Assembly (NCBI GenBank): GCA_014058105.1
Contig: JACGCM010000325.1
Coordinates: 868,001-932,000 of the forward strand
Length of the DNA: 64,000 nt
Direction: 5' to 3'
Source: Kingdonia uniflora
Taxonomy: Eukaryota; Streptophyta; Magnoliopsida; Ranunculales; Circaeasteraceae
Part shown: piece by piece, positions 1-13,500 of the stretch
How positions within the stretch are numbered: position 1 is the first letter of the stretch
Layout: every line of letters starts with the position of its first letter
The notes under the pieces: generated by a model
What the model was told of the DNA's origin: nothing
The model's input: only the letters and a program-made list of their open reading frames with translations
The model's database searches: none
Translations under genes and position numbers: made by a program

Positions 1-2416
1 CAACAAAGTGGTAAATCGGAAAGGAAAAATCGTCATATTCTTGATCTTGCTCGTGCTATATCAATTGGCATGAATGTCCCCTCGCGTTTTTGGTCTAACG
101 CTGTTCTTACGGCTGTGTTTCTTATCGACCGGTCTCCGTCTCGAGTTCTTGGTTTTCGCACCCCGTATTATATTCTTTATCCTGATCGTTCCGTTTTTCA
201 GATTCCACCTCGTGCTTTTGGGTGTGTATGTTTCGTCCCAGTCAGTGGGTCAACCTCTAAACTAGATCCTCGTGCCTTGAAATGTGTATTCCTGGGTTAC
301 TCTCATGCTCAGAAGGGTTATAGGTGTTTCCATCCCTCATCCCGTCGTAATTTCACCTCTATGGACCTTACTTTATTTGAACATGATCCGTTCTTTACGG
401 GCGGTTTTCTCTCTCAGGGAGAGTGTTTTCCAGCTCGTCCTCTTCCTTTAGAAGATTTATCTTCTCCTCCTTCAGATCCACTTCCGTTGAGTGTTCCATG
501 TGAGTCTGCAATCCCACCTTTAGTTTCACCTTCAGTTTCACGTCCTTTACAGGTTTATACTCGACGACATCCAGGATGCCAGCCTCCTACACCATACTGC
601 CAAACATCATCTGTAGCTCCAGGTTTGTCACCTGCCATCGATTCACCTTTATCAGGTATTGAGCCTTCTCCTACCGCTTCTATACCAGTTACTACTGATG
701 ATGATTCACCTGTTTCTCATAGTGATGATGATAGACCGATTGCTATTCGGAAAGAGAAGCGTAATGCAAGGAAGCCTGATAGATATTCAGATACATGGGT
801 TTATTCTATCGTTGATTATACTTCAGATCATCGTTTATTTCCTACTTATAGAGCTTTTCTAGCTTCTCTTTCTTTAGTTGATATACCACGTACAGTGGCA
901 AATGCGTTAGCCAAACCTTATTGGAAGGCTGCGATGTTAGAAGAATTACATGCATTGAAGATCAATAATACCTAGTCATTGGTTACCCTCCCGCATGGAC
1001 GTACATCAGTCGGATGCAAATGGGTGTTTACGGTTAAAGAAAATCCAGATGGAACGGTAAGCAGGTACAAGGCTCGGTTAGTTGCCAAGGAGTATGCACA
1101 GATACATGGTATTGATTATCAGGAGACGTTTGCTCCTGTGGACAAGATGAATACTATTCGAATCATCTTTTCTATTGTTGCGTCGAAATCTTGGCCCCCT
1201 TTCCAGATGGATGTAAAGAATGCATTTCTGAATGGAATATTGCAGGAAGAGGTCTAAATGTCTCCACCTCCAGGTTTTCGTCCTGCTTCTACTTCTAGCT
1301 TGGTATGTAAGCTAAAAAAGTCCATCTATGGGATTAAGCAGTCTCGTCGTACATGGGCTGATACATTTGGTACTACTATGATTGACTTTGGTTATGTTCC
1401 GAGTAATGTTGTCCATACTTTATTTCTTTGACATTCTGGTAGGAAAATTGTTGCATTGCTTGTCTATGTTGACGATATTATTATTACAGGAGATGATATT
1501 CAGGGTATTAGTGACCTGAAGTCTTACCTCTGTACCCGCTTTCAGGTGAAGGATCTCGGTCGCTTGCATTATTTCCTTGGGATTGAAGTTGCTCGTTCTA
1601 GTTCCGGTATTTTCATCTCTCAGAGAAAGTACATTTTTGATCTTCTCTCTGCTTTAGGACAGCTTGCGTGTCGTCCTGCTGATACACCTCCAGAACTGAA
1701 TCATCGTCTGGCAGACTTTGAGGGGGAGTTATTGGGAGACATTGGGCAGTACCAGCGGCTTCTTGGGAAACTCCTCTATCTTTCTTACCCGTCCTGATAT
1801 TGCATATGCGGTAGAAGTTCTTAGTCAGTTTATGCACAAGCCGTGTCATCCCCATCTCTAGGCAACTATTCGTGTTCTTCGATATCTCAAGGTGTGTCCT
1901 GGTCGTGGCATTTTATTTCGAGATCATGGTCATTCTCGAGTCGAGGCTTGAACTGGTGCTGACTATGCAGGTTCATTATCCGATCGTCGCTCCACTTCTG
2001 GGTATTGTACCACTATTGGTGGCAATTTGGTTACATGGCAGAGTAAGAAACAAGATGTTGTTTCAGGTCCAGTGCAGAAGCCGAGTACAGAGCCATGGCT
2101 CAAGGTGTTTGTGAGTTAATATGGCTTAAGCATCTTCTACAAGAGCTCCGAATATCGGTATCACTTCCTATGACGCTCTATTGTGACAACAAATCTGTTA
2201 TTAGCATTTTGGCTAATCCAATGCAACATGATCGTACCAGGCAGGCACATTGAGGTTGATCGGTACTTTCTGCATGAGAAGTCTGGACAGATTCAGACTC
2301 TCTATGTTTCTACTTCGCAGCAGCTTGCAGATTTTCTCACGAAGGCCGTTAGTAGCAGATTATTATTAGATGTTTTGTCCAAGCTGGGCATGCGCGATAT
2401 TCATGCTCCAGCTTGA
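1..2416 (+). pseudogene. Ty1/copia polyprotein remnant (integrase C-terminus, RT, RNase H)
   Basis: Degenerate copia pol that enters the window from the left. Positions 70-975 encode the C-terminal part of integrase and the linker to reverse transcriptase (GYS motif near 295). Positions 979-1800 encode RT: the VGCKWVF start, the RYKARLVAKEYAQ block and the catalytic YVDDIIITG box near 1462. Positions 1940-2416 encode Ty1-type RNase H, ending in ADFLTKAV. The frame is broken by stops near 975, 1257 and 1430 and by frameshifts near 1795 and 1950-2180. The order integrase-RT-RNase H identifies copia rather than gypsy. It cannot encode a working protein. It lies downstream of the last visible HST exon and on the opposite strand. 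Confidence 0.93.
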
Positions 2417-2423
2417 GGGGGAG

Positions 2424-2574
2424 TATTAGCAAGGTTATTTTATGTTATTTTAGTCCCACCTTGGTTATTCATAGAAGTAGTTTACTATCTCTCTTATATA
2501 TAGAGAGTATTATGGAACCTAAATATTTAATTCAATAATAATATTTTTCTCTCTCTAATGTATTTCTACACATA
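2424..2574 (+). repeat. Truncated 3' LTR of the copia element, with PPT
   Basis: The pol remnant ends at 2416 and is followed by the polypurine tract gagggggag (2414-2423), the usual copia 3' signal. The LTR then starts as TATTAG, one change from the common TGTTAG. It contains a TATA box (tatatatagaga, near 2493) and an AATAATAAT-type polyA region. No CA end is seen before LINE sequence starts, so the LTR is cut short near 2574. Confidence 0.7.
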
Positions 2575-3826
2575 CCTAAGAATGTGAGTCTTTTTCTTGC
2601 TCAAAATGGAACTGTGTCGGACTCTGTGCTTTGCAATCCAAGGGAGAAGGATCTTAGAGTTTGGAAGCCAGATCTTGAAGGTCTCTTCTCTGTGAGGTCT
2701 GCGTATAATACCTTTAGGTCGAAGAGAGATCATCCTTAGTGTGTGAAGTTTGTGTGGAACAACCATATTCATCCTAGGCTTGGCTCTTTTGCGTGGAAGT
2801 TCTTCTGCAATGCTATCTCTTCGGATGGTGCCGTTAGAAGAAGGAAGGTTCCAGTGGTTTCCATTTGTGTTTTTGTAGGAACGACTCAGAATCGGATGAG
2901 CATCTCTTCTTGCATTGTCATGTTTCAGTGGGGTTATGGGGGTGGATCAGGGGGATATTTGAGGTCCCAGATTCTGGTGTTACTTCTTGGAAAGATGTTC
3001 TTGAGCTTAAGCCCTGCTTTTAGAGATTTTTGGAGCGCCGCAGTTTTGGGTTGTCTTCAGGCTTTGTGGGAGACTAGAAATAAGCATATTCATTGCAAGA
3101 CTATGCTTACGAAGAAATATATGTTCAATTCTACTCTGGATCTGAGAATCTTGTCTTCCCTTCAAGTGACGTTTTTACAGCAATAAATTTTATACTTATC
3201 AAAAACAAAAAGAAGTGTTGCCCTAAACCTCCATTGATAATCAATCTTGCTTTTGGAGTCTTCCTAACCAAGATGAGATTAAGATGAAGACGGATGGGTG
3301 CTCTAAAGGCAATCCAGGCCCTTCTGGGATCGGGGCGATCTTTAGAAACTATACCGGGGATGTTATGGGTACTCTGTCCAAATCGATGGGTTCCGGAACT
3401 AGTTTCGCAGCAGAGGCTATTGTATATGCTGTTCAAGAAGCCATTGATATGGGGTGGCCTAGATTGTGGACCGAATCAGATTCAGAAGCTACAATTACTG
3501 CCTTTACAAAGAAGGAAACTCTTGTGCCTAAAATCTCAAAGGGTTCTCGCCACCTACAAGCTGGAAAAGATTATATTCTTCACCATTTGGAGGAATGCAA
3601 ACTTCTCTCCCGATTCTCTCTCAAAGGAGAGGGCAGCTTTCTAATGGGAATGAAGTTTGGAGCCTGCTGATTTGGAGCACATTGAAGAGGCCAACACGAA
3701 GTACTTTAGGATGGTGTAATTCATTTTTTTCTTCTTTTTTTTCGGGTCTGGGCTCGCGATTATGCTTCCCTCCCTTCTTTGCATTTCTGGATTTTCTTAC
3801 ATCTTAATCTAAACCTTTTGCAAAAA
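2575..3826 (+). mobile_element. 5'-truncated LINE tail (zf-RVT and RNase H)
   Basis: Two domains typical of the 3' end of plant L1-type LINE ORF2 are read in broken frames. Positions 2640-3000 resemble the RT-associated zinc-binding region (FSVRSAYN, then LGSFAWKFF). Positions 3284-3600 are an RNase H-like RVT_3 domain starting KTDGCSKGNPGPSGIG, with the acidic TESDSEA segment near 3473. Frameshifts and stops interrupt both. The 3' end is an A-rich tract (caaaaataaaa, near 3818), fitting target-primed integration. Nothing upstream of the zinc-binding region remains. Confidence 0.85.
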
Positions 3827-4259
3827 TAAAATGGGCGCAGCAAGGGCAGGACTTAAAGTTATTATGTACGTATATTGTTGTCAGAAAAATATAAGCCATT
3901 CAAGAAAACAAAAACTAGTATTTCTTCAAATACCTAATTGCAGACTCACATAACTATTAATATCAAGCATTCTTTTTTCCCCAATACCCAACTAATGATG
4001 GGGTTTTGAACCTTGACGATCCTATGTTCAACAGGCATTTAAATGTTATGCGACCAAGGGATGGTCTTGACAGGTCTAGGCAAGTTCCTGTTGCCCACCT
4101 ATGGACTAACCCCGGAGTTTCGTGTCATCTTTTGAAGAGCCGGCTACACTCAGGGCAAGTTACCGACCTACAAGTAAAGTAGCTTTTTTTTATTTATCAT
4201 GCCTATGATTTTTTTAGCAATCTCTTAATTTCACAACAATAATGGTCGTACAGTACAAA
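3827..4259. other. No recognised gene; between LINE tail and HST
   Basis: I find no domain or long ORF here. The 3' UTR or last coding exon of the minus-strand HST gene should fall here or further left, but the conserved HST C-terminus is not readable in any minus frame. Confidence 0.4.
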
Positions 4260-4297
4260 TTAATGCACCAACTGGATCATTAAGAAGCCAAAATCGC
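4260..4297 (-). CDS. Possible alternative terminal exon of HST (weak)
   Basis: After acceptor-like ataatgag, two bases complete the split codon and eleven codons follow to a TAA (DFGFLMIQLVH). The phase fits exon 12, but the sequence does not resemble the conserved HASTY C-terminus and the acceptor lacks a good pyrimidine tract. It is a candidate only; the true last exon may lie left of position 1. Confidence 0.15.
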
Positions 4298-4408
4298 CTC
4301 ATTATAGGTGGATAAGTAGTACCATAAGTTTATCAAGGAAAAAGTAAGTCAATATCTTTTTGATGATCATGGAAGTCGAGAATAAAATGTAGTAGACAAA
4401 ATGATTAC

Positions 4409-4592
4409 CAGTGACATTTGTAATAACATTTGTGCTTTTTTGAGCAGCAAGTGCCTTCAACTTGCTTCCAGCAGCTAACAAAAGCAAGTTCTTCATATAC
4501 TGCTTTTGATCTTTGGGACTAGATGTCTTTCTTAAAGATTCTTCAAAAGCCGACAAATGCTGTGGTGTAATTGAAGGAAGAGAAAGTAAAAC
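4409..4592 (-). CDS. HST: HST exon (visible exon 12)
   Basis: The exon is 184 bases, acceptor gatcgtag and donor gtaatc. It reads VLLSLPSITPQHLSAFEESL, then KTSSPKDQKQYMKNLLLLAA and LKALAAQKSTNVITNVT plus one G. The trailing phase-1 G fits the conserved next residue (Ala) of plant HASTY, so a short final exon is expected. Confidence 0.94.
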
Positions 4593-7500
4593 CTACGATC
4601 CACAAAAAAGATAGTGTACCATCATCAGGAACTGCTCCAGAAAAATTCTTGGACGTCGAAACGCATTTATGAATTAAATAAGATGTTCCCCTCCCCCAAA
4701 AAAATAAAAAATAATTTTTTTATCTTACTTGAAAACTAATGAAGGAAAGCGTAAATAACCATTGAATTCAACGAAGAGGATACATACCCTTCCATAATGA
4801 ATAAGATAACAAACCTGTCTAGGAGCAGGATCCCTATCTGCAAGATACACGAAAATTTCACGGCAGAGACCAACAAGATCTCCACAGATAATAGCATTTG
4901 ACTCGAGGGCCAAACCTTCGATAATCGAATAGAATAAATCTTTGGCAACAAATTGTTGGAGTTCTGCACTATTTGTTGACACAGCTAAATGAACCAAAGA
5001 ACCACAGAAGGATGAAACTTTTGTTACAGCTTCCGCATCTGTCCATGTAAAAGCTTTTGTACTTATTTGTAGAGCCGAAAGGGCTGCACCTTTACGCTTC
5101 AACAAAAACCTGCAAATAGATAAATGTTAGACACTTTTTATAGCATGGTTCCAAATACATCAATTTAAAATAGTGGTAAAACTCGAGAAATAGTAAGAAA
5201 CATTGGATCGATAAGATTTAGAACGGAAAAAACTATCGAAATCACGGTTATGGAAATGTATTTTCGCTATAATTAATGTGAGGGCAAAATGTTTCATGTT
5301 TATTTTTTATTTTTTTTTTGGAAGAGGAAGCTGGGGTTTGGCAGACCTCTAGCAGCTTTGTTGATATATAAACAGTATTACAACCTAGGAAAATAAATGC
5401 TGTTAGAATCAGCTGTACAAATGTTACTAAGATCAGCTGGAAAATCACAAGGAAAGAAGACATAAGAATCAATGATGTCCATCTTAGAGGCTATGTAATC
5501 TGAAGCTTTATTCCACTCTCTGTAATCAAAGTCAAGCCTGAATTTATCCATACTGGATGTTATCCTCTTTGCTTCTCACACATCAGTCAATCAAGACCAA
5601 GGAGGTTTGCATTCTTCCTTTAACATTTTAACTGAATATTTAGAATCTGCAACAGTGTACATATTTTTGAATGCCAATTTTTCTGCAATTCTAAGACCTT
5701 CACAAGCTGCTTTAATCTCAATCTCTCCAATCCCCAGGTTTGCATGAACAATTCTGATAAAAGCTGCAATTGGAATGTCGTTTGGCAATCTAAAATTACC
5801 TCCAAATGAAGCTCTATCAGGAGATAAACATGCATTAACATTTAGAATGATATTATGCTCAAAATTCTTCCTCCATTTTATCTGCCTGGGCTGCTTTATC
5901 ACTGGATTCAGCCCCCAATTCCTAATACATGTATGAGAGATTGGTCCATACCAGAATTTAAAGTTTGATTGACAACATTTGTGAGCCACCTCAAAATGAA
6001 TTCTTCTATACAGTGCATTCCCATTTGTAAAAACCTGGTTAAACTGTCCTTGAGTTTCTTTCTATTTCTATTTATATATGATAGACAGTAGCTGATATGA
6101 TAAGTCACGGGGTCGTCTTCGCATCGCCCACGACAACGATCGTTCTCCACGTCGCGAACCTCTCTAATTTAGATTTAAATTGTGTTTATTTTATTTAATT
6201 AAAAGGATAATTGCTAGTAGCTTAATTTTAGGAGAGAATAAAGAACTCTCATCATTTATATAGGGATGGAGAGTTAGGGTTTGAGGGACGGTGAGTTTTG
6301 TGAGAAAAAGGCTTTGCCTTCTAGAGAGAATTAGTGAGATCTAAGAGAGAGATTTGTAGAGAGAACTTGGAGAGAGATTAATAAGAGAGTTTATTTCAAG
6401 TTTAGTTTAATGGCTTCCGTAACAATTAGTTTCTATCAGTAGCAATGAATACAATTTTAAGAATTTTACCTCTATTAATATCCACTGAAGCCTTATTTAC
6501 CAGACATGAAAATTTAGCATCCCACCCACTAATGGGTTTAGAGAACTCTAAGCTATTCAGAACTGTAGACTAGAGTTGGTTAGTGAAGGGGCATCTAAAA
6601 AATAGATGGTCTCTATTTTCTTCACATGCATCACAAAAAGAGCTATATGCTGTATTAATCTTCTCAATCTTCACCAAAAAATCCCTGGTCTTTAACCTGT
6701 CTCTCATAGCTAACCATGTAATAAATGAATGCTTAGGAACATTATCATTATCCCAAACAACTTTATACCATGTATTTCTTGGTAGCTTTCTTCTAATGGT
6801 ATTCCAGACTGATTTTGAGTTAAAAGATCCATTCATGTTCAATTTCCAGACCACTTTATCATCCTCATTATCACTAGGTTAGAGATATCATTCCAGATAT
6901 CCCCCATTCCAATTATATGCCTTGCATTTGGAATCTTCCATTCACCATTCTGAATAATCTCTTACTTAAGAATTTTTAGGAATACCTGATAGCATAACAC
7001 TCAAACTCCCACATCTATGAGCAAGGACCCCACTTCCCATCCATGGATCATTCCAGAAAGAAGTAGTCTTCCCATTACCAATAATATGAAAACAATATTA
7101 TTGAGCAATACTTCTCTTCTTCAGCATGGATCTCCACCCCCAAGAACAGTCAGAAGGAACAGTGGTAGTCCAGTAAGATTCTTCCTTAAGATAGTTATGC
7201 CTAATCCATATAGACCATAAGGTGTTCTTACCTGAGATAAGGTTCCAAGTTGCTCTCATGATAAAAGCTCCATTGAAATCTTTCAGCTTTTTTATACCCA
7301 ATCCTCCTTCATTTTTAGGCACACAAATATCATCCCAAGCCACTGCAGCAATTGCTTTAGATTGATCAAGCCCTTTCCAAAGGAAATCTCTGAAGATCCT
7401 CTCTATCTTGTTCAAAGTACTTTAAGGAAAATCAAAACAAGCTGCCCAATAAACAGTGTAACTTTGCAAAACTGTTTTGATAAGTTCAAGTCTGCCCCCA

Positions 7501-10500
7501 TAAAAATGATACCTATTCTTCCAGATCTTTTTGGACACTTTGGAAGTAAGGCTCACAATCTTTATCAGTGAGCTTTGAAGCCAATAAAGGGAGACCCAAA
7601 TATCTGACTGGAAGTTCCTCTTTTTCAAAATTCCGCACAACACAGATTTCTTCTTTAATATCATCTCTTGTTGAACCCAAAAAGAAAATAGTACTCTTTT
7701 TAGGGCTGATATGGAGACCAGACAACTGAGAAAATTCATCTAATATGTCATTTATCTTAATAGCAGTAGGAACTGAAGCCTTAAGACAAAGGAGGACATC
7801 ATCTGCAAAAAGCGGATGAGATATGCATGAACTTCTGCAACTAGGAAAAATAACAATCCTGTTTTCTGTAGTAGCTTTGTTAAGAAGGTCTGAAAGTGGT
7901 TGCATAGATAGAACAAAAAGGTAGGGAGATAATGGAGGCCTTAAACCCCTGCTACTCTTGAAGAATCCCATTATCAACCCATTGATATCTATCTTGAAAC
8001 TAGGAGATGTGATACAAATCTCAATCCACTTGATGAAGGAATCAGGAAAATGCATAGATCTCAAAACTTGAATCAAGTAAGACTACCTCACAGAGTCAAA
8101 ACCCTTATGCACATCAATCTTTAACATCTTCTTTTCAGGCCAGTTTTTCTATCAAACCCCTTTGTCAATTCATGAGCAAGAAGAATATTGTCTTGGATCA
8201 ATCTTCCCTTAATGAATGCAGACTGACAGGGATCAACCAAATCATCCATATTATTTCTCATTCTTAGAGCAATCAGCTTTGAAATAAATTTGTAAATAAC
8301 ATTACAAAGTGATATTGGTCTAAAGTCTGCAAATGTTATGGGGTTTCGATTTTTGGGGATGAGTTTAAGGATAGTCAAGTTTACTTCTTTAAGCAGCTGT
8401 GATCATCTAAAGAAACTCAAGATGGCTTTAACCACATCATCTCCTACAATATCCCAACACCTTTTGTAGAAGAGAACATTAAGCCCATCCACACCAGGAG
8501 CTCGATCCTCCCCATTAAAAACCATTTCCCCGATCTCACCTGAAGTAAACTCTTTAGTAAGACTATTAGCTTGGCTTTGAGTAACTTTCTTAGAACTTAA
8601 AAGATTGCATACTTGACCATTATTTACTTCTGAGAGTAGCTTCTTATAAAAACCCACAGCTTCTCCTTGAATCATCTCTGCAGTATCAGCAATGTCCCAT
8701 TTTAAACATTGAATTTGTGTGATGAAATTCTTACTCTTTCTCTCCATGAACTAATGAAAATAATGTGTATTAGAATCTCCCAAGGATAGCCAATCACACC
8801 TAGACTTCTGCTTCACATCCATTTCTTCTTGGAGGAGTAACTTATTGAGAACTGTTCTTTTTTCCTCTCTCTTCTCATTATATCTTCATCAATGATATGG
8901 ATAATAGCAATTTCCTCTGGAACATCAGCAAACTCCTTTTTTGTATTGTCTATTCATGTCAGCAAGTTACCATACACTTCTCTTTTCCATTTAATCAGCT
9001 CATGCTTGAGTTGAGTATCTTCAGCTTTCTGGTAAGCACAAACATAGGTGTACCTTGAATCCTGCAATCCCAAGTACTTTTAACTAGATCCATAAACTCA
9101 AGATGCAATGTCCTAGAGTTTGTGAATCTAAAAGGAGCTTTAGGTTTTGGGTATATCAGCTTGAATAGTGATACCATAAGGCATGGAATTAGCTTCAGCT
9201 GCAGGGAAAGTACTCATCCATTCTTCATTGATCAATACTCTATCCAATTTTGTAAAAATTCGTGTAGCTTCAGAATGATAATTAGTCCATGTAAATTGAC
9301 ACCCTCTCCATTTAAGATCCACCAGCTGGAGATCACTCATTATATTTCTAAGAGGCAACATTTAAGCTTCACAAACTGGATCCCCTCCTTTTTTGTCATC
9401 ATCGTATCTGATAGAGTTTTAGTCTCCAGATAAAACCCAAGGTAAAGTATTAGCAGCACTCAAATCTCTAATAGAATTCCACAGCCGCTCTCTTTCCCTG
9501 TAACTATTTGAAGCATAGATGCAAGAATGCAAGAAAACATTTTTAGTGCTCTTATTGTAACCTCAACAGTGCTCATCTGTGTAGATTTAGAAATCAGTGA
9601 GACCACCAATATATCTGTACATCACATCAAAAGAATCCTACCATTAGCAGCCATTTCATAATTTGTAATTTTGCCCCAACCCCTAGCAACAGATCTGTGT
9701 ACTTTCTCCACATTTATTTCCTTAACTTTGTTCTCTATAAGCCCCATCATAGCTAATTTATTGATTTTGATATTGTCTCTAATCTCTCTTTGCATCTGGG
9801 ATCTGTTAAGCCCCCTAACGTTCCAAGTGAGGATTCTTGTCATGTATTATGTTGGTAATGAACTCCTCTATTTGAACCCTCTTACTCAGCCTTATTCTTT
9901 TCTTCTTTTCTGCAGATTTTCTCTTTTTCTTTTCAGATCTTTTTAGGTGCTTAGATAAGATCTTCTTTCTGCGATTCTGGAGGCTTTGGATCTTCTAATT
10001 TTGACTCAACAGTATTATCCTTAACCTGTTCTTTTGCACTTTGGGGTGTTTATTCCATCATTGAGTTACTAGAATCTGCACTCCCTTTATCAAAAATATC
10101 TCCTTTTTTTGGAGTACTATCAATCTGCACAGGGATGGCTTGACTTTTCTCACCATTTTGTTTATTTTTTTATTTCTCTTTGTAGCCAAAAGCCAAGCTT
10201 CTCCATCTTCCCCCTCATTTTCTGGGTTATTTACTTTCACTGCATTTCCCATGGGAGTAGTAGGCAATTGTTTTGCATTTGCGATTTCTTCTTTTGTGGT
10301 CTCAATTTCTTTCTTCCTCTAGACCTGACTAGTATGTGCTTTTGGTTCTTTTATCACTTCCTTCTTTTCACAGTTGTTTGTATAGTGACTAAAAGCATTA
10401 CACTCTACACACCTTGGGGGTTTCCAAGGATATCCAACAAAGACTTCCACTAATATTCCATCTCCCCTATCAACCAATATGGAGGATGGTAGAATTGCCC

Positions 10501-13500
10501 CTATAGTGATTTTTACACAGACTTTTGCCAAGTTCATTCCTGATCTGTATTCTATAGCTTTATCAAAACAGACTGGTTTCCCAACAGCACTAGCAATGTA
10601 TCCCAAAGCTTTATGAGTCCAACAATGCCTAGGAAGGTCAAAAAACTTAACCCAAATAGGAATGCTCTCAAGTTTGCTTGCATCTGTAGATGTATAAGGA
10701 CTCCATTTTTGAACAACAAAATAACTTCCAGCGATATGCCATGGTCCACCTTCAAGAACTTTGTCCCTCTCTTGCTCATCTCCAAATCTAAAGTTATATA
10801 TTGAGTTCTTCATAGACATTGCGATAGTACCTTTGATTCCCCATAGCTCCCTTATTCCATCTCTAACCATGTAAAATGGCAGATTTGCTCCAACAAAGTA
10901 CCCCATCACAGTGTCTTTCCAAATCTCTATCCCTTCATCTAAAACTTCTTTGGGGCATCTGACAATGAACTTCCCTTCAGTAAAACTAAATTTTGATTTA
11001 TGGTAAAGAAGCATAATTTGCTCTTAATATAGTTCTGTCTGGAATCGGTACCCCATTAGAATTTGGGTATGGATTCTTTATTCCCATTAAAACAGCTGCA
11101 TAGTTTTGAGATGTTTCAACCTTCTCCTTCCCCAAATCATTATTCTTTGCATGCCTTTCTCCATTTTCAACAGCTTGTGGTCTGTTATCAGAATTCATTC
11201 CTACTTGATGTCCACCATTTGTTTGTTTTGATGTATTCTAGTACAACATTGGAGTATTTTGAACCATCTCTGGCATTGCTTTCAATTTCTCACCATCAAC
11301 AGCTTCAACTGGTCTAATCTGCATCAAATTAGTTCCAGAATTGCCTCCATTGTTGGCGATTTGAGCTTGATTCGATCTTACAGTTGCAAATTGTGGCGAA
11401 ATTGCACTATTTGAGTTCAAGGACTTCAATGTAGCCTTCAACGATGAAGCCAACATCAGAATCAGTAACAATCAAGGTTGAAATTGCTTCAATTCTGCAA
11501 AAATCTAGGTTTAGTTGGTAGAGAGGATCATAATTACATGATCAAAGCCTCCAATTAGGGAAAAAATAAAGATTAGATCAACAAATTGGAGCTTTTAATC
11601 GTGATTGGAAACCCTAAAAATCGCCTCTCTCAAATTGCCAACCTCCAAGAACTCTTTTGAACAAGGCATTCATGGTTGATACTATAATTGATGCTGGGCT
11701 GCAGTCCTTCTCTTCCCTTTTTCGATGTGATTTAGTTTCCCTCTTTTTGACTTAGTTTTCCCTTTCTCGATGTAATTTTGTTTCCCTCTCTTTTACTTGG
11801 TTCAACTAAATTATCGCTTAGATTAAGATTATCCAGGATTTATTTCTAAGATTTTGAGGGAGTCTTTTTGTTTGTTTGCTGGGATAGTGGTATTTGGTTC
11901 AAAGTAGTTTTCGAACACCCCTGCAGTATTTTTGTGCCCTTTTTCGATATGATTTAGTCTCCCTCTTGACTTAGTTTTCCCTTTCTCGATGTAATTTTTT
12001 TCCCTCTTTTTTACTTAGTTCAACTTTATTGTCGCTTAGCTTAAGATTATCCAGGATTCATTTCTAAGATTTTGAGGGAATCTTTTGTTTGTTTGTTTGT
12101 TGGGATAGTGGTATTTGGTTTAAAGTAATAGTTTTTGTTAATCACCAGTACACGGAAGCAATTAAATGAATACGATTGAATAAACGATCTCTTTATTGAT
12201 TAATAATTACTACTACAAGTTCTCTCTCTCTAGGGTTCTTCCCTTTCTCCTCAAAACTCAACAATTCACCCTTTACTACCCTAGGATCTATATATAGATC
12301 TCCACCTCTCTCTGCACTCCCAATAAAAATAGGTAACTACGAAAGTAATCCTAATTTTGAGGATTCTCTAGAACAAAATAGAAATAAATAAATAAATAAA
12401 ATTAAGAAACTACTTAAAGATCGGTCATGAAAGATGTGCGCCTAGGTCGTGGTCGTGACGACCCACGACCTATCAACTTTCCCCCTCTTTGAAGGATTCG
12501 TCCACGAATTCAAGGCAAAGGAAGATCAAGTGGTGTTACCTCCACGTCCCCATACTCTGGACTAAGTAACTGCTCAAGTGTCTCATCCACGTGATCATGT
12601 AGCTGCTGAGAAATAAGTGACATGATTTTTCGTGAGTTGGGACACTCGCCCCTCATATGTCATGTCTTCCCGCAATTGTAACAAATGGTTGTGCTGACAG
12701 TCCATGCTGGCTTGGCCCCAACTACTAGTGTTGTTGAAGTAGGTGTCGTGGTTATCGTAGTTGGTGCTGTAAAAGATGAATATCTTGACGATTTCAACTC
12801 AGCCTCAACCCTACGAGCCATCTCTACTATCTCTGACAAAAACTGTGAAGAGAACAAGATCATCTCATCCTGAATGCGTTTCGTAAGACCCAAACGAAAG
12901 AGACTCGGGATGACAACATATAAAAGACACTAGCATAATCATCCATCGACTGATTTCGAACCCAACGTATGGTTTGAAGCTTGGCGAAACTCTCCTCTTA
13001 AGTGCTCGGAATAAAACGAGTCATCATCTCGCCCATCATAACCTCCCCATCAGTGATGTAATCATGACTGCCGGATACCTGTAACTGCTGAATATTTTCC
13101 CACCAATTTAATGCATATCCTGTCATCTTCATCTCTACCAATGTCACCGCCCTCTGTCCAATGCACTTCTTGAATGCAAGCATTTTATAAACTCTATTCA
13201 GCCAATCTATAAAACCATCCGCATCTAATTTCCCATCAAAATTTGGCACGTTAATCTTCACATCAGAGTTCAGATTCTGGAAAGCTAAAATAATGGCGTT
13301 CACGACCTGACTATCTGAGTTACCCTCGTAGCCATATCCCTGAGTGCCATACTATGGTTGTTGCCAGTACCTAGTAGCCCCAATACCCAATTCGGCTAAT
13401 AATTGTCCATGCGAGAACGTATACAAAAGTTATTTGGAATACTACTGCGACCTCAACCCCTCCTATCATGGAAACCATACCTGTCGCCATATCCCCATTG

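Larger units (their letters stand above)
5300..11660 (-). mobile_element. Near full-length L1-type LINE in HST intron 10
   Basis: Antisense-to-window LINE with both ORFs in order: ORF1 (11471-10058), ORF2 (9843-5591) and an A-rich 3' end seen on the plus strand as the T-run at 5305-5320. A 5' leader of about 190 bp precedes ORF1. It is split by a solo LTR (6093-6438). It is transcribed in the same direction as HST. The outer boundaries are approximate because I could not identify the target-site duplication. Confidence 0.85.
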
